DNA of 64,000 bases from Chitinophaga rupis (GCF_900109685.1 NZ_FOBB01000004.1:406117-470116), one strand, 5' to 3'. Shown: positions 17,724 through 27,709, counted from the first letter of the stretch. Made by a program: numbers and translations. Notes: generated by a model from the sequence alone, not told the origin.

Positions 17724-19220
17724 GTGGAGTTTATTAAGAATTTTTATGAGGGCTTTGTTTTTGTGTATGGCTGTACCATGCTGTTCTGGTATGCGCTGCT
17801 GGCCATGCTTTCCCTGCGGGGCATTATCCGGTACCAGCGCAAGAACAGTTATGTGGATCATAATATTATGGTACAATCGCCCCTGGCGCCGGGCATTTCC
17901 GTAATTGCACCGGCCTATAATGAAGGGGTTACCATTATCTCCAATGTACGGTCGCTGCTTACATTGAACTATCCTGTTTTTGAGGTGATCATTGTAAATG
18001 ACGGCAGCACGGATGATACGCTGGAAAAACTCATTAACGAGTTCCAGCTCACAGAAGTGGTTTTTGCCTATAATGAACGTATACAATCCCAGCCTGTAAA
18101 ACGTGTATTCAAGTCCGTTAATACGGCCTATGATAAGCTGGTGGTAATTGATAAGGTGAATGGTAAAAGTAAGGCAGATGCCTCCAATGCCGGCATTAAC
18201 GCCGCTGCCTATGCTTACTTCCTGTGTACGGATGTGGATAGCATTATTGAAAAAGATACGCTGCTGCGCATGATCAAACCCTTTATGGATGAGGAGAACA
18301 AAAAGATCAAGGAAGTAGGCGAGCCCTGCCCGGAATGCGGGTATGTGCATGTGGTGGAAGACAGCATACGGGTAATAGCTACGGGCGCTACCCTGCGCCT
18401 GGCCAACTCCTGCGAGGTGGATGAAGGCGTAATAACCCGTGTGCGGCCGCCCCGGCATTGGCTGCCCCGCTTCCAGGAAATGGAATATATACGCGCCTAT
18501 GTACTGGGCAAAATGGGCTGGAGCCTTATTAACTGCGTGCCCAACGTATCCGGTGGTTTGGGATTGTTTGATAAGGAGATTGCTATTAAAGCCGGCGGTT
18601 ACGACAGCAAATCCTTTGCGGAGGATATGGATATTGTAACGCGCATGTGCACCTACATGATAGATAACAAGCTGAAATATGCTGTGCGTTACATCCCTAC
18701 CTCCCAGTGCTGGACGGAGGGACCGCCTAACCTCAAAGTGTTCAGCCGGCAGCGTACCCGCTGGGGGCGCGGCCTGGCAGAGATTATGACCATACACCGC
18801 AAGGTGATCTTTAACCCTCGGTATAAACGTTTAGGCCTGGTAGTGCTGCCGTATAACCTGTTCTTTGAATTCCTGGCGCCTATTATTGAATTTACCGGTA
18901 TCCTGTATTACATCTACCTGATCATCACCAACCATATCAACTGGCCCTTTGCTACTATACTATTGCTGTTTGTGTACCTGTATTCTGTAATGATCACTAC
19001 CCTGGCTATCTGGTGGGACCAGATGACCTACCGTTATTATAAAACCTGGAAAGAGGTAATGGGACTGGCGCTGATGGCTTTCCTGGAACCATTCGTATAC
19101 CATCCGCTGATCGTGTTCTTTGCGCTGCGCGGATATTATTTCTTTATTGTAGGGAAAAAACATACCTGGGGAAATATGCAGCGCCAGGGTTTTGGACAGA
19201 AAAAAACGACTGCTGCTTAG
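17724..19220 (+). CDS. Membrane glycosyltransferase family 2, second of the pair, with a CPEC insertion
   Basis: 498 residues from GTG 17724; no ATG gives a full N-terminal helix. It is closely similar to the preceding enzyme along its whole length and keeps every catalytic element: D93 of DGS, D170/D172 of TDVD, an AED acid pair, and QRTRW. It carries about 23 extra residues (190-213) between the DxD strand and the IATGATLR segment. These include CPECGYVHV at 202-210, a lone CxxC that could bind a metal with another partner or form a redox switch. Tandem duplication followed by divergence is the simplest origin. The two may form a heteromer or polymerise an alternating chain. Confidence 0.93.
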   Translation: MEFIKNFYEGFVFVYGCTMLFWYALLAMLSLRGIIRYQRKNSYVDHNIMVQSPLAPGISVIAPAYNEGVTIISNVRSLLTLNYPVFEVIIVNDGSTDDTLEKLINEFQLTEVVFAYNERIQSQPVKRVFKSVNTAYDKLVVIDKVNGKSKADASNAGINAAAYAYFLCTDVDSIIEKDTLLRMIKPFMDEENKKIKEVGEPCPECGYVHVVEDSIRVIATGATLRLANSCEVDEGVITRVRPPRHWLPRFQEMEYIRAYVLGKMGWSLINCVPNVSGGLGLFDKEIAIKAGGYDSKSFAEDMDIVTRMCTYMIDNKLKYAVRYIPTSQCWTEGPPNLKVFSRQRTRWGRGLAEIMTIHRKVIFNPRYKRLGLVVLPYNLFFEFLAPIIEFTGILYYIYLIITNHINWPFATILLLFVYLYSVMITTLAIWWDQMTYRYYKTWKEVMGLALMAFLEPFVYHPLIVFFALRGYYFFIVGKKHTWGNMQRQGFGQKKTTAA

Positions 19221-19235
19221 ACCAAACTGTTATAC

Positions 19236-22109
19236 ATGCGGAGTGCTATAAAATACCTGTTACCGGTTGTGATGTTGTGCAGCTATCTGCCGGCAAAAGC
19301 TCAGCTATTTGGAAAAAAGGGAAAGGATGCAGAGGAATTGTACAATGAAGCAGTACGGCAAACCAAAGCGCAAAATTATAAGCAGGCTATAGAAATATCC
19401 AAACAGGCGCTGGCCAAACAACCGGATATGACCGACCAGCAGCTGCTGCTGGGCCGCCTGTACATGCTTATCGGGCAGAACGATCTGGCCAGGAAGTATG
19501 TAAAACAGGTGCTGGCGGCTGCCCCGCGCTACCGCGATGCTTACTTTTACGCGATCAATATAGAGCTATCTGAAAAGAAATATGAAGAGGCCTCCTGTTA
19601 TGCAGATGAAGGCCTGGGTTATTTTCCCAATGACCACGACCTGATGTTAAAGAAGCTAAGCGTGCTGGATGCAGCTGCCAACTTTTACAAGGGTGATGCG
19701 TATGCCACTACCCTGCTGAATACCTACCCGGAAGATACTACGGTGCGCAATGCCTATACCGGCCACTACCTGCTTTCCGGCAACTATTTCCGGGCCAGGG
19801 GCAATACTAACCTGGCGCGCAGCAGCTATGAAAAAGCGCTGATGATGGAGCCGGATAACGAGGAAGCCAAAACCGCTATCACTAACATGTATATACGCTC
19901 CGGCAACTTTTCCCCTGCACTGGAGCAGGTAAATGCTGCGCTGGCAAGCAACCCATCGTCTTACGAGCTGCTGATGCGTAAGCTGTCACTGCTGCAGGAC
20001 ATGCACAATTATGCAGATGCGCTGAGCGTGCTGCAGCAGGTGCTGAAATATTATCCCAATGATGCCAAAGCCCGTGGCATGGATGTATCCCTGCGTATGG
20101 AAGCCGCAGGCTACTATGCACAAACAGACCCTTACCTGCTATATCAAAGCATACTGGAAAAAGATGCCGGTAACCGGGAAGCGCTGGATAAGGTGATTGG
20201 ACTGAGCATGTCCAGGGGCGCGTACCGCGAAGCGCTGGCATGGATTAACCGGGGACTGAAACAAAACCCCAATGATCAACGCTTGCTGGGGTTAAAAATA
20301 GATGTGCTGGAAAGCGACCGCAAATTCACGGAAGCGGCAGCGCTTACCGGGCGGCTGCGGCAAAGCAACCCTTCATCTGCCGATCTGAAGAACCGCTACG
20401 TAAGCCTGAAAGTGGCCAGCGGACGGGATTACCTGGCGCAGCAGCAATATGACCTGGCCCGCTCAGAATTTGAGATGGCCCTGCAGGCGGCCCCTGCTGA
20501 TACAGTGGCGCTGGATATGCTTACCAACACCTACCTGGCGCAAAAAGACCCGGCCCGTGCCTTACAGGTGCTGAACCAGGCGCTGAACACTTACCCCGAC
20601 AACACCCGTTTTCTGCTAAAGAAGTCCAATATACTGGCAGATATGGGACGGTATGATGAAGCGGCAGATATCACCGCTGCGCTGCTGGCCCAATACCCTA
20701 ATGATCCCAGGTACAGCGGTATGCTGGCAGAAACCCGTTTAACAGCCGGCCGCATATTAATGCAGGCAGAGGAGTATGATATGGCGCGCATACAGCTGCA
20801 GGCCGTACTGGCCCAACAGCCGGATAATGCGGATGCGCTGAACTACCTCATTAACCTGGAAAGCGCCCAGCAACGGCCGGACAGCGCTTTGCACTATGCC
20901 AACCTGGCCCTGGGATACCACCCGGACGATAAAGACCTGCTGCTGAAAAAAGCCAGCCTGCTCACAGATATGAAACGCTATGAGGAAGCCGGCGCTATTA
21001 CTTATGCCTTAATGCAGCGGTATCCTTTTTCCACCAAATACCGGAACGCCTATACGGAGAACCTGCTGGCAGCCGGCGCCAGCTACCAGCGGAACAATGC
21101 ACCGGACAGCGCCCTGCAGGCTTTTAGCCGGGTGCTGGCCGTAAACAGCCGGGATTCCCTGGCACTGTTATACAGCATTAACATTTTAAACGGCCGGCAG
21201 GCATATGACAGCGCGCTGCTGTATGCCGACCGGGGCATACATTACTACCCGGATAATGTGGCCTTTTTACAGAAAAGGGCCATTACCCTGGAAAATAAGA
21301 AGGAATATGCGCAGGCCGCAGCAGCAGCAGATTCTGTAGTGAAGCTGCAGGGCAGCGCCACCAATATAGACTATGCAGATTTTTTGCAAAGCAAAACACT
21401 GAAGAACCAGTTTGGCATGTTCTTCCTGCATTCCAGCTACGACTACAACGATAATAAGTACAACATTGCCACCCTGGAATACCGGCATTTTTTTAAACGG
21501 GGTTCTTATGCCGTGCGCTTGAACTACGCCGGGCGGGAACAGGGCACCGGGCTAATGGGCGAAGCGGAACTGTATTACACGCACAACAAACAGCTATACT
21601 CCTATGCACTGGCCAGCTATTCCAATGAGCTGGTATTTCCCAAAGTAAGGCTGGCTTATTCTTTATTTAAAACCTTTAAGCATGATGTGGAAGCAGAGCT
21701 GGGCTCACGTTACCTGCAGCAGGCAGATAGCGGCAATGTAATTTCCGGGGTAGCCTCATTAGGCAAAACCTTCCGGGATTTTTATGTGAACCTGCGGGCT
21801 TACTTCATCAGCGATTCGCCAGACTTTTATACTTCCTTTAACCTGACCACCCGTTATTATATGAACCACGGGCAGGACTACATTTCGTTTATAGCAGGCC
21901 TGGGCACCTCGCCGGATGACCGCAGCCGCCTGATACAGTTCCCGAAACTATCCGGCCTGCTTACACGCAGCGTGGGCGCCGGTTACCAGAAAACATTTAA
22001 GTACCGCACTACAGTGGGGTTATATGGCACCTGGATCAATCAAAAGATCAGCGATACCAATTTCCAGAACCAGTATGATATTTATGTAACACTGCAGCGC
22101 AGGTTTTAA
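19236..22109 (+). CDS. TPR-repeat outer-membrane protein with a C-terminal YaiO-like beta-barrel
   Basis: 957 residues. A signal peptide (1-22, ending PAKAQ) is followed by about 17 tetratricopeptide-like units through residue 700, many with Y-N-E-A or DNEEAK-like turns and paired Ala-rich helices. The last 234 residues (724-957) show alternating aromatic strands (HSSYDYND, LEYRHFF, YSYALASYSNE) and end in Phe, as outer-membrane barrels do. They resemble the YaiO domain. The layout of TPR scaffold plus barrel is that of PgaA and BcsC, which guide polymer through the periplasm and outer membrane. It is directly downstream of the two synthases and is the natural exporter of their product. Confidence 0.88.
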   Translation: MRSAIKYLLPVVMLCSYLPAKAQLFGKKGKDAEELYNEAVRQTKAQNYKQAIEISKQALAKQPDMTDQQLLLGRLYMLIGQNDLARKYVKQVLAAAPRYRDAYFYAINIELSEKKYEEASCYADEGLGYFPNDHDLMLKKLSVLDAAANFYKGDAYATTLLNTYPEDTTVRNAYTGHYLLSGNYFRARGNTNLARSSYEKALMMEPDNEEAKTAITNMYIRSGNFSPALEQVNAALASNPSSYELLMRKLSLLQDMHNYADALSVLQQVLKYYPNDAKARGMDVSLRMEAAGYYAQTDPYLLYQSILEKDAGNREALDKVIGLSMSRGAYREALAWINRGLKQNPNDQRLLGLKIDVLESDRKFTEAAALTGRLRQSNPSSADLKNRYVSLKVASGRDYLAQQQYDLARSEFEMALQAAPADTVALDMLTNTYLAQKDPARALQVLNQALNTYPDNTRFLLKKSNILADMGRYDEAADITAALLAQYPNDPRYSGMLAETRLTAGRILMQAEEYDMARIQLQAVLAQQPDNADALNYLINLESAQQRPDSALHYANLALGYHPDDKDLLLKKASLLTDMKRYEEAGAITYALMQRYPFSTKYRNAYTENLLAAGASYQRNNAPDSALQAFSRVLAVNSRDSLALLYSINILNGRQAYDSALLYADRGIHYYPDNVAFLQKRAITLENKKEYAQAAAAADSVVKLQGSATNIDYADFLQSKTLKNQFGMFFLHSSYDYNDNKYNIATLEYRHFFKRGSYAVRLNYAGREQGTGLMGEAELYYTHNKQLYSYALASYSNELVFPKVRLAYSLFKTFKHDVEAELGSRYLQQADSGNVISGVASLGKTFRDFYVNLRAYFISDSPDFYTSFNLTTRYYMNHGQDYISFIAGLGTSPDDRSRLIQFPKLSGLLTRSVGAGYQKTFKYRTTVGLYGTWINQKISDTNFQNQYDIYVTLQRRF

Positions 22110-22118
22110 TCACATTAC

Positions 22119-24374
22119 ATGTTCAGGACTATGCTTACATGGATGCTGCTAATAACGCTATTTGGCTACACCGGTTGCCAGCCGGGCCAAATTAACCTTG
22201 TAACCAATGGCGCTTCCAAATACGTGATTGTAATACCGGAAGATGCGGGTAAGAATGATGCCCATGCCGCCAGTGTGTTACAGGATTATGTAAAACGCAT
22301 ATCCGGCGCCACCCTGCCCCTGATCAAAGAAAAAGCCTACCGGCAGCAGCCGGCCATTTTTATTGGTAATACCGGCGCAGGGGAAAAGTATGATACACGC
22401 CCGCTGAAAAATGAAGGGTTTTTACTAACTACCGATGTGCAGGGCAACCTGTATATAAAAGGCAGCCGGGGCAAAGGCGTGGTATACGGCGTATATACCT
22501 TACTGGAAAAATACTGCGGCTGCCGTAAATATGCCAACATACCAGCCACCGTGCCGCACAGCACTAACCTGCACCTGCCTGCACAGCTAACGGATAAACA
22601 GGAGCCTGCATTCCTTTACCGGGAAACCTACTACCCTGCTGCATTTGACAATGAATACCTGGAATGGCACCGCCTGCAGCGTTTTGAGGACCTGTGGGGC
22701 TTGTGGGGGCATTCCTTTTTTAAGCTGGTACCACCTAACACTTATTTTGCCGCGCACCCGGAGTATTATGCACTGGTAAATGGCAACCGGCAGGCTACCC
22801 AATTATGCTTAAGCAATGAAGCCGTGTTTAAGATCACCGTGGATCATTTGCGCAAAGCCATTGCTGAAAACCCGGATGCATTATATTGGTCCATTGCAGC
22901 AGAAGATGGCGGCGGCTTTTGTACCTGCGACCAATGCAGTAAGATAAACGCTGCAGAGGGCAGTACAACGGGCACGCTTATACGCTTTGTGAACAGGGTG
23001 GCGGCCACCTTCCCGGAACAACAGTTCACTACCCTGGCCTACCAGCAAACGGCCCGCCCGCCGCGGCAAACCAAACCTGCCGCTAATGTGTACATTATGC
23101 TTAGCAGCATTGATGCCTACCGGCAGGAGCCTTTAAGCAGCGCGCCTTCTGCTGCCGGCTTCCGCAAAAACCTGCAGGACTGGGGCGCGCTGACCCCCAA
23201 TTTATTCGTGTGGGACTATACCACCCAATTCACCAATTACCTGGCGCCGTTCCCGGATTACAACAACCTGCAGGCTAACCTGCAATACTTTGCCGCCAAT
23301 AAGGTAAAAGGCGTTTTTTCGCAAGGCAGCGCAGATACGTATAGCGATATGGCGGAGCTTAACAGCTACCTGCAGGCCAAGCTGCTATGGAACCCGGACA
23401 AACCGGCTGCGGATATTATCACCGGTTTCCTGGATGGTTATTATGGCAAGGCCGGCCCCTTTATAGCGCAGTATTTACAGGCCCTGAGCGATACCCTGCA
23501 ACGCACTAAAACACCGCTGGATATTTACGGCAATCCGGCGAATAATTCTTCCAATTATCTTTCGCCTGCCGCTATTGATAAATATGCTACGTTATTAGAT
23601 CATGCGGAAAAAGCCGTGGATGGGGATACCCTGCTGACCAACCGGGTACAAAATGCCCGCCTGCCGCTGGAATACACCGTACTACAACAATCCCGCTTTT
23701 TGGGTACGGAAAAACATGGTTACCTGATGCAGGATGGCAACGGGTATATTGTAAATCCGCGGTGGCCCTTACGTGTGCGGAGATTTGTAGCGCAATGCAA
23801 GAAGGCCGGTGTAACTGTGCTTGCTGAAAACGGCATTAGCCCGGATGCCTACCAGCGGGAATGGGACACGTTGTTTGCCCGGAAATGGGTGCACAGCCTG
23901 GCTTTCCGGGCGCCGGTGAAATTATTAAACCCCTATGCACCGGAATACCCTGCCAATAAAGAACAAACCCTTACCGACGGCGTAACGGGCACCAATGATT
24001 TCAGCACCAACTGGCTGTTTATTTACGGCAAAGACCTGGTAGCTACTATAGACCTGGGGGCTAACAAAACCATACAACAAATAAGCACACATTTCTTGCA
24101 GGATGCGCGGCATTATATTTTTAACCCGGTGGCGGTGATGGTGGAAAGCTCTGCTGACGGTGTGCATTTTACTTCCTTAGGGTCACAGCAGCTGGTGCAG
24201 CTGAAAGCGGAGGATTATAGTGTGCAGATCAATGATTGTAATGTACGGTTTGCGGGTGTGCAGGCGCGGTATGTAAGAATAACGGCGCGTTGCCTGCCGG
24301 TGATACCGGCCTGGCGCGGAGCGCCGGGGAATAAGCTGGCGTCAGTATGTTGTGATGAGGTGTATGTGCTGTAG
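22119..24374 (+). CDS. DUF4838 lipoprotein, glycoside-hydrolase-like, with C-terminal discoidin-like domain
   Basis: 751 residues. A lipoprotein signal has its Cys at 20 (GYTGC). An N-terminal alpha-glucuronidase-type small domain (about 40-155) is followed by a TIM-barrel-like DUF4838 domain (about 180-480) with the family hallmark AAEDGGGFCTCDQC. A C-terminal part (about 610-751) resembles F5/8-type carbohydrate-binding beta-sandwiches (lines near ATIDLG and ARYVRITAR). Members are related to GH67/GH20-like families, and activity is mostly unproven. Ten bases separate it from the TPR/barrel gene, which implies it trims or binds the polymer made by this operon. It could be analogous to the hydrolases of cellulose and PNAG systems. 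Confidence 0.85.
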   Translation: MFRTMLTWMLLITLFGYTGCQPGQINLVTNGASKYVIVIPEDAGKNDAHAASVLQDYVKRISGATLPLIKEKAYRQQPAIFIGNTGAGEKYDTRPLKNEGFLLTTDVQGNLYIKGSRGKGVVYGVYTLLEKYCGCRKYANIPATVPHSTNLHLPAQLTDKQEPAFLYRETYYPAAFDNEYLEWHRLQRFEDLWGLWGHSFFKLVPPNTYFAAHPEYYALVNGNRQATQLCLSNEAVFKITVDHLRKAIAENPDALYWSIAAEDGGGFCTCDQCSKINAAEGSTTGTLIRFVNRVAATFPEQQFTTLAYQQTARPPRQTKPAANVYIMLSSIDAYRQEPLSSAPSAAGFRKNLQDWGALTPNLFVWDYTTQFTNYLAPFPDYNNLQANLQYFAANKVKGVFSQGSADTYSDMAELNSYLQAKLLWNPDKPAADIITGFLDGYYGKAGPFIAQYLQALSDTLQRTKTPLDIYGNPANNSSNYLSPAAIDKYATLLDHAEKAVDGDTLLTNRVQNARLPLEYTVLQQSRFLGTEKHGYLMQDGNGYIVNPRWPLRVRRFVAQCKKAGVTVLAENGISPDAYQREWDTLFARKWVHSLAFRAPVKLLNPYAPEYPANKEQTLTDGVTGTNDFSTNWLFIYGKDLVATIDLGANKTIQQISTHFLQDARHYIFNPVAVMVESSADGVHFTSLGSQQLVQLKAEDYSVQINDCNVRFAGVQARYVRITARCLPVIPAWRGAPGNKLASVCCDEVYVL

Positions 24375-24376
24375 GA

Positions 24377-25138
24377 TCAACCAAAATGCCCCTGTACGTA
24401 ATTGCCGGTGAGCTCATTTTGCGGATGTTCAAAGATGTTGGCGGTGGGGCCTGCTTCAATGATCTCACCCAGGTACATGAATACTGTTTTATCGGCTATA
24501 CGCTGCGCCTGCTGCATGTTATGGGTAACAATTACAATGGTGTAATCTTTCTTCAGTTTCAGGATCAGCTCTTCAATTTTGGAGGTGCTTAGCGGATCCA
24601 GGGCAGAGCAGGGCTCATCCATTAAGATCACTTCCGGCCGCAGGGCCACAGCGCGGGCTATGCACAGGCGCTGCTGCTGCCCGCCGGATAAGCGGGTAGC
24701 GGGCTTTTGCAACTCGTCCTTCACTTCATCCCAGATGTAACTTTCCTTTAGCGCATTTTCAATAATGCCCTTGCGGTCGGCAGCTGGAATGTTGTTTATT
24801 TTAAGGCCATAGTTTATATTTTCATAAATGCTTTTAGGAAAGGGATTAGCTTTCTGGAACACCATGCCTATGCGCCGCCGTACCTGGGTAACGGAAAGCC
24901 CGTCTTCATACAGATTATGATCTTCCAGGCTTATTTCCCCTTCTATCCTTACATCGGGTACCAGGTCGTGCATACGGTTAAAAGTGCGCAGCAGCGTGCT
25001 TTTGCCGCAGCCGGAAGGCCCTATGAGCGCAGTGATCTCATTTTTATTAAACGCTACATTAATATTCTTTAATACCTGCTTGCTGCCAAACCAGAGGTTC
25101 AACGACTGTGCGGAAAGCTTTGTTGCTGTATCACTCAT
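24377..25138 (-). CDS. pstB: Phosphate ABC transporter ATP-binding protein PstB
   Basis: 253 residues from ATG 25138 (MSDTATK); an upstream ATG at 25162 would lie deep in pstA. Walker A GPSGCGKST (near 40), the Q-loop FQKANPFPKS typical of PstB, the signature LSGGQQQR and Walker B VILMDEP are all present. It energises uptake of inorganic phosphate by PstCA. The start overlaps the pstA stop by 8 bases. Its stop lies 2 bases from the stop of the convergent DUF4838 gene and no terminator hairpin separates them. Confidence 0.97.
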   Translation of the reverse strand: MSDTATKLSAQSLNLWFGSKQVLKNINVAFNKNEITALIGPSGCGKSTLLRTFNRMHDLVPDVRIEGEISLEDHNLYEDGLSVTQVRRRIGMVFQKANPFPKSIYENINYGLKINNIPAADRKGIIENALKESYIWDEVKDELQKPATRLSGGQQQRLCIARAVALRPEVILMDEPCSALDPLSTSKIEELILKLKKDYTIVIVTHNMQQAQRIADKTVFMYLGEIIEAGPTANIFEHPQNELTGNYVQGHFG

Positions 25139-25976
25139 GCCGGCTATATTTATACCGCACATAAAATGCAGTAAGATTTAAAAGGAATACTACTATGATC
25201 AATACCAGGGCCGTACCGTATGCCAGCGGTCTTACCTGCTCAATGGCCTGGTGCTGGGTAGAGAGCATGTACAAATGATAAGGCAGGGCCATAAATTCCT
25301 GGTTCAGAAAACCAGCGGGATTATTAATGTAAAAAGCCACCCCAGTAAAAAGAATGGGCGCCGTTTCCCCGGCAGCCCTTGACAGGGTAAGCACTACGCC
25401 TGTTAAGATGCCTGGTAAAGCAGAGGGCAATACCACATCGCGGATAGATTCCAATTGCGTGGCGCCTATGGCCAGCGCAGCTTCGCGGGTGCTTGCGGGA
25501 ATGCGGCGCAAAGCCTCTTCCGTGGTGGTGATCATATACGGTAAGGAAAGTAAGCCCAGTGTAAAACCGGCTGCCAATAAGGAGGTACCTAAATGTAATG
25601 CCTGTACGAATAATGCCAGCCCGAACAAACCATAAATGATAGAAGGCACGCCTGTAAGGTTACGGATGGCGGCACGTATGAGGCGGGTGAACCAGTTATC
25701 AGATGCATACTCATTCAGGTACACCGCGCAGCAGATGCCAAAAGGTGCTGCTACCAGCGCAGTGATGAGCGTTAGCAGCACAGTACCGGTAATAGCCGGT
25801 AATATGCCGCCCTGCGTCATGCCGGCTTTAGGCAGCGTGCTTACAAACTGCCAGGACAAAGAAGGCGCACCTTTGCTGATAATATCCCACAAAATAACCA
25901 CCATAAAAAAACACACGGTACCGGTGCTGAGCAACAGCGTACCCCATTCAATCACCGGTGTTAGCTTCTTCATCAT
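25131..25976 (-). CDS. pstA: Phosphate ABC transporter permease PstA
   Basis: 281 residues with six predicted membrane helices and the inner-membrane permease loop EALRRIPASTREAALAIGAT, the EAA motif that docks on PstB. It pairs with PstC to form the phosphate channel. Its first ATGs overlap the pstC stop (ATGATG), consistent with coupled translation in pstSCAB. The length is typical. Confidence 0.96.
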   Translation of the reverse strand: MMKKLTPVIEWGTLLLSTGTVCFFMVVILWDIISKGAPSLSWQFVSTLPKAGMTQGGILPAITGTVLLTLITALVAAPFGICCAVYLNEYASDNWFTRLIRAAIRNLTGVPSIIYGLFGLALFVQALHLGTSLLAAGFTLGLLSLPYMITTTEEALRRIPASTREAALAIGATQLESIRDVVLPSALPGILTGVVLTLSRAAGETAPILFTGVAFYINNPAGFLNQEFMALPYHLYMLSTQHQAIEQVRPLAYGTALVLIIVVFLLNLTAFYVRYKYSRHE

Positions 25977-26863
25977 GCGGAATGATATTTTCTGTATTTG
26001 TTTACAAAATATTCTCCGATCATATTAATGATCAGCGTAACCAGGAACAACACGGCTGCAATGGCAAACAGCGCATAGTAGTGAGTGGTTTCATAAGGTA
26101 CCTCGCCCATTTCAATGGCAATGGTAGCAGTGATGGTGCGTACGGAATGAAAAAAGCCTTTTGGAAAAGCAGCAGCATTACCGGTAGCCATCAATACCGT
26201 CATGGTTTCGCCAATAGCACGGCCAACGCCTAACATGACGGCGGCCAGTATACCCGGCGCTGCTGCCGGAATGGTAACCCGGATCAGGGTTTGCCATTTG
26301 GTGGCCCCTACCCCATAGCTGGCTTCCTTGTAGGTACCTGGTATGCCCTGCAACGCATCTTCCGCTACGGTGATAATAGTGGGCAGCGACATTACAGCCA
26401 GCAATATGGCGCCATTCAATGCATTTAAGCCATTGGCCTGCTGTGTTAAGCCGGCAATACCCGGCCCTAAAACAACAATTCCTAAAAAGCCGATAGCTAC
26501 AGAGGGTACGGCAGCCAGCATTTCTATTAATGGCTTCAGAATATTCTTTAAGCGCTTACCGGCATACTCTGATAAAAATGCAGCCGTACCAATTCCCAGG
26601 GGAATGGCAATGGCCATGGCGCCCAGCGTAACCAGGCAGGTGCTTACCAGCAAAGGTAATATGCCGTAACGGGCCTGCCCGCCGGAAGGATTCCACTGCG
26701 TACCGGTAATAAAATCCAGCGGTTTTATTTTCAGGAAAAAGGCAATGGTATTCCACATCAGCATAAAGAAAATGCCGGCCAGTATAGCAATTACCACTAT
26801 ACCCGTGGCCCTGAAAACCCATTTGGCAGTACGGTCTATATTTTCCCTGAGCGCTAGTTTCAT
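25973..26863 (-). CDS. pstC: Phosphate ABC transporter permease PstC
   Basis: 296 residues with six membrane helices. The EAA loop reads EDALQGIPGTYKEASYGVGATK, and the family segment AIGETMTVLMATGNA is present. It is the other half of the phosphate channel. It follows pstS after 9 bases and overlaps pstA by 4. The conserved layout and motifs leave little doubt. Confidence 0.96.
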   Translation of the reverse strand: MKLALRENIDRTAKWVFRATGIVVIAILAGIFFMLMWNTIAFFLKIKPLDFITGTQWNPSGGQARYGILPLLVSTCLVTLGAMAIAIPLGIGTAAFLSEYAGKRLKNILKPLIEMLAAVPSVAIGFLGIVVLGPGIAGLTQQANGLNALNGAILLAVMSLPTIITVAEDALQGIPGTYKEASYGVGATKWQTLIRVTIPAAAPGILAAVMLGVGRAIGETMTVLMATGNAAAFPKGFFHSVRTITATIAIEMGEVPYETTHYYALFAIAAVLFLVTLIINMIGEYFVNKYRKYHSA

Positions 26864-26872
26864 AATTAGCCA

Positions 26873-27709
26873 TTAATTACCGGGAATAATGTAATACCCG
26901 GATTGTTGTATGATCTTTTGTCCGGCAGGGCCTTTTTCAAAATCTATAAAGGCCGATACCTTTTGCCAGGAAGCTGCCGGTATGAACTGGTATAAAGGCC
27001 GTTGAAAATAATAGCGGTGTTCCAGGATGGCTTTTTTATCCAGCGGTGAAACCGCCTGCCTGCCCTGCTTTTCCGTGATCTTCAATATTTTCACAGAGGG
27101 GTTGGCCCCGTCGTGCAGCAGGTAACCCGCACCTACATAGCCAATACCGGAAGCATCGCGCTTTACCCCTTCCATGATCTGTGCATTACCATTCATTTCC
27201 TTGGCGTCCGGGCTGAATTGTATGTTCAGTTTTTTACTGATAAAGGAGTGTGTGCCGGAGTTGCTTTGCCGGCCATAAATATTTACCGGTATATGCTGTT
27301 TGGTAACCGGCTGCCAGGTTTTATACTTACCGCTTAATACGGCGGTTAAGGTGGCTACATCTATACTATCCAGCGGAAAGCTTTTATTCACAATAAAGGC
27401 CGTAGCATCTTCCGCAAATACTACCGTGCGGATCTGAATGCCTCTTTTTTTGAACAGGCTGTCTTCTTCTGCATTCAGCGGGCGCGAGGAGTTGGCAATA
27501 TCCGCCTGCCGGTTCATGAGGGAGGCAATACCCATACCGGAGCCGCCACCGGAGATGGCTACACTAAAGTTGTTGTTTACCTTATAAAAATTTTCAGCCA
27601 GGTCAACAGCAAGGTTAACTTCTGTATCTGAGCCCTTTACCCGGATGGCTTTTTGATTGTTACTGCAGGCAGTAACAGCCAGCATCGCCCAGCAAACCAG
27701 GTATTTCAT
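26873..27709 (-). CDS. pstS: Phosphate-binding lipoprotein PstS
   Basis: 278 residues from ATG 27709. An in-frame ATG at 27742 lies upstream of the likely promoter box and is rejected. A lipoprotein signal ends in VTACSNN. Phosphate-binding features follow: VKGSDTEVNLA near the N-terminus, GGGSGMGI, and YGRQSNSGTHSF. It captures phosphate in the periplasm for PstCAB. It heads the operon; no phoU, phoB or phoR follows. Confidence 0.95.
   Translation of the reverse strand: MKYLVCWAMLAVTACSNNQKAIRVKGSDTEVNLAVDLAENFYKVNNNFSVAISGGGSGMGIASLMNRQADIANSSRPLNAEEDSLFKKRGIQIRTVVFAEDATAFIVNKSFPLDSIDVATLTAVLSGKYKTWQPVTKQHIPVNIYGRQSNSGTHSFISKKLNIQFSPDAKEMNGNAQIMEGVKRDASGIGYVGAGYLLHDGANPSVKILKITEKQGRQAVSPLDKKAILEHRYYFQRPLYQFIPAASWQKVSAFIDFEKGPAGQKIIQQSGYYIIPGN

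Noticed and set aside
17550..18797. A 415-codon open frame on the minus strand across the two glycosyltransferase genes
   Set aside because: It lies antisense to two clear GT2 genes with intact catalytic motifs, and its product shows no domain; it is a codon-bias shadow.
19236..21400. Repetitive DNA in the TPR gene that could be taken for a tandem repeat array
   Set aside because: The repeats are degenerate 34-residue helical units at protein level, not DNA repeats or a CRISPR array.
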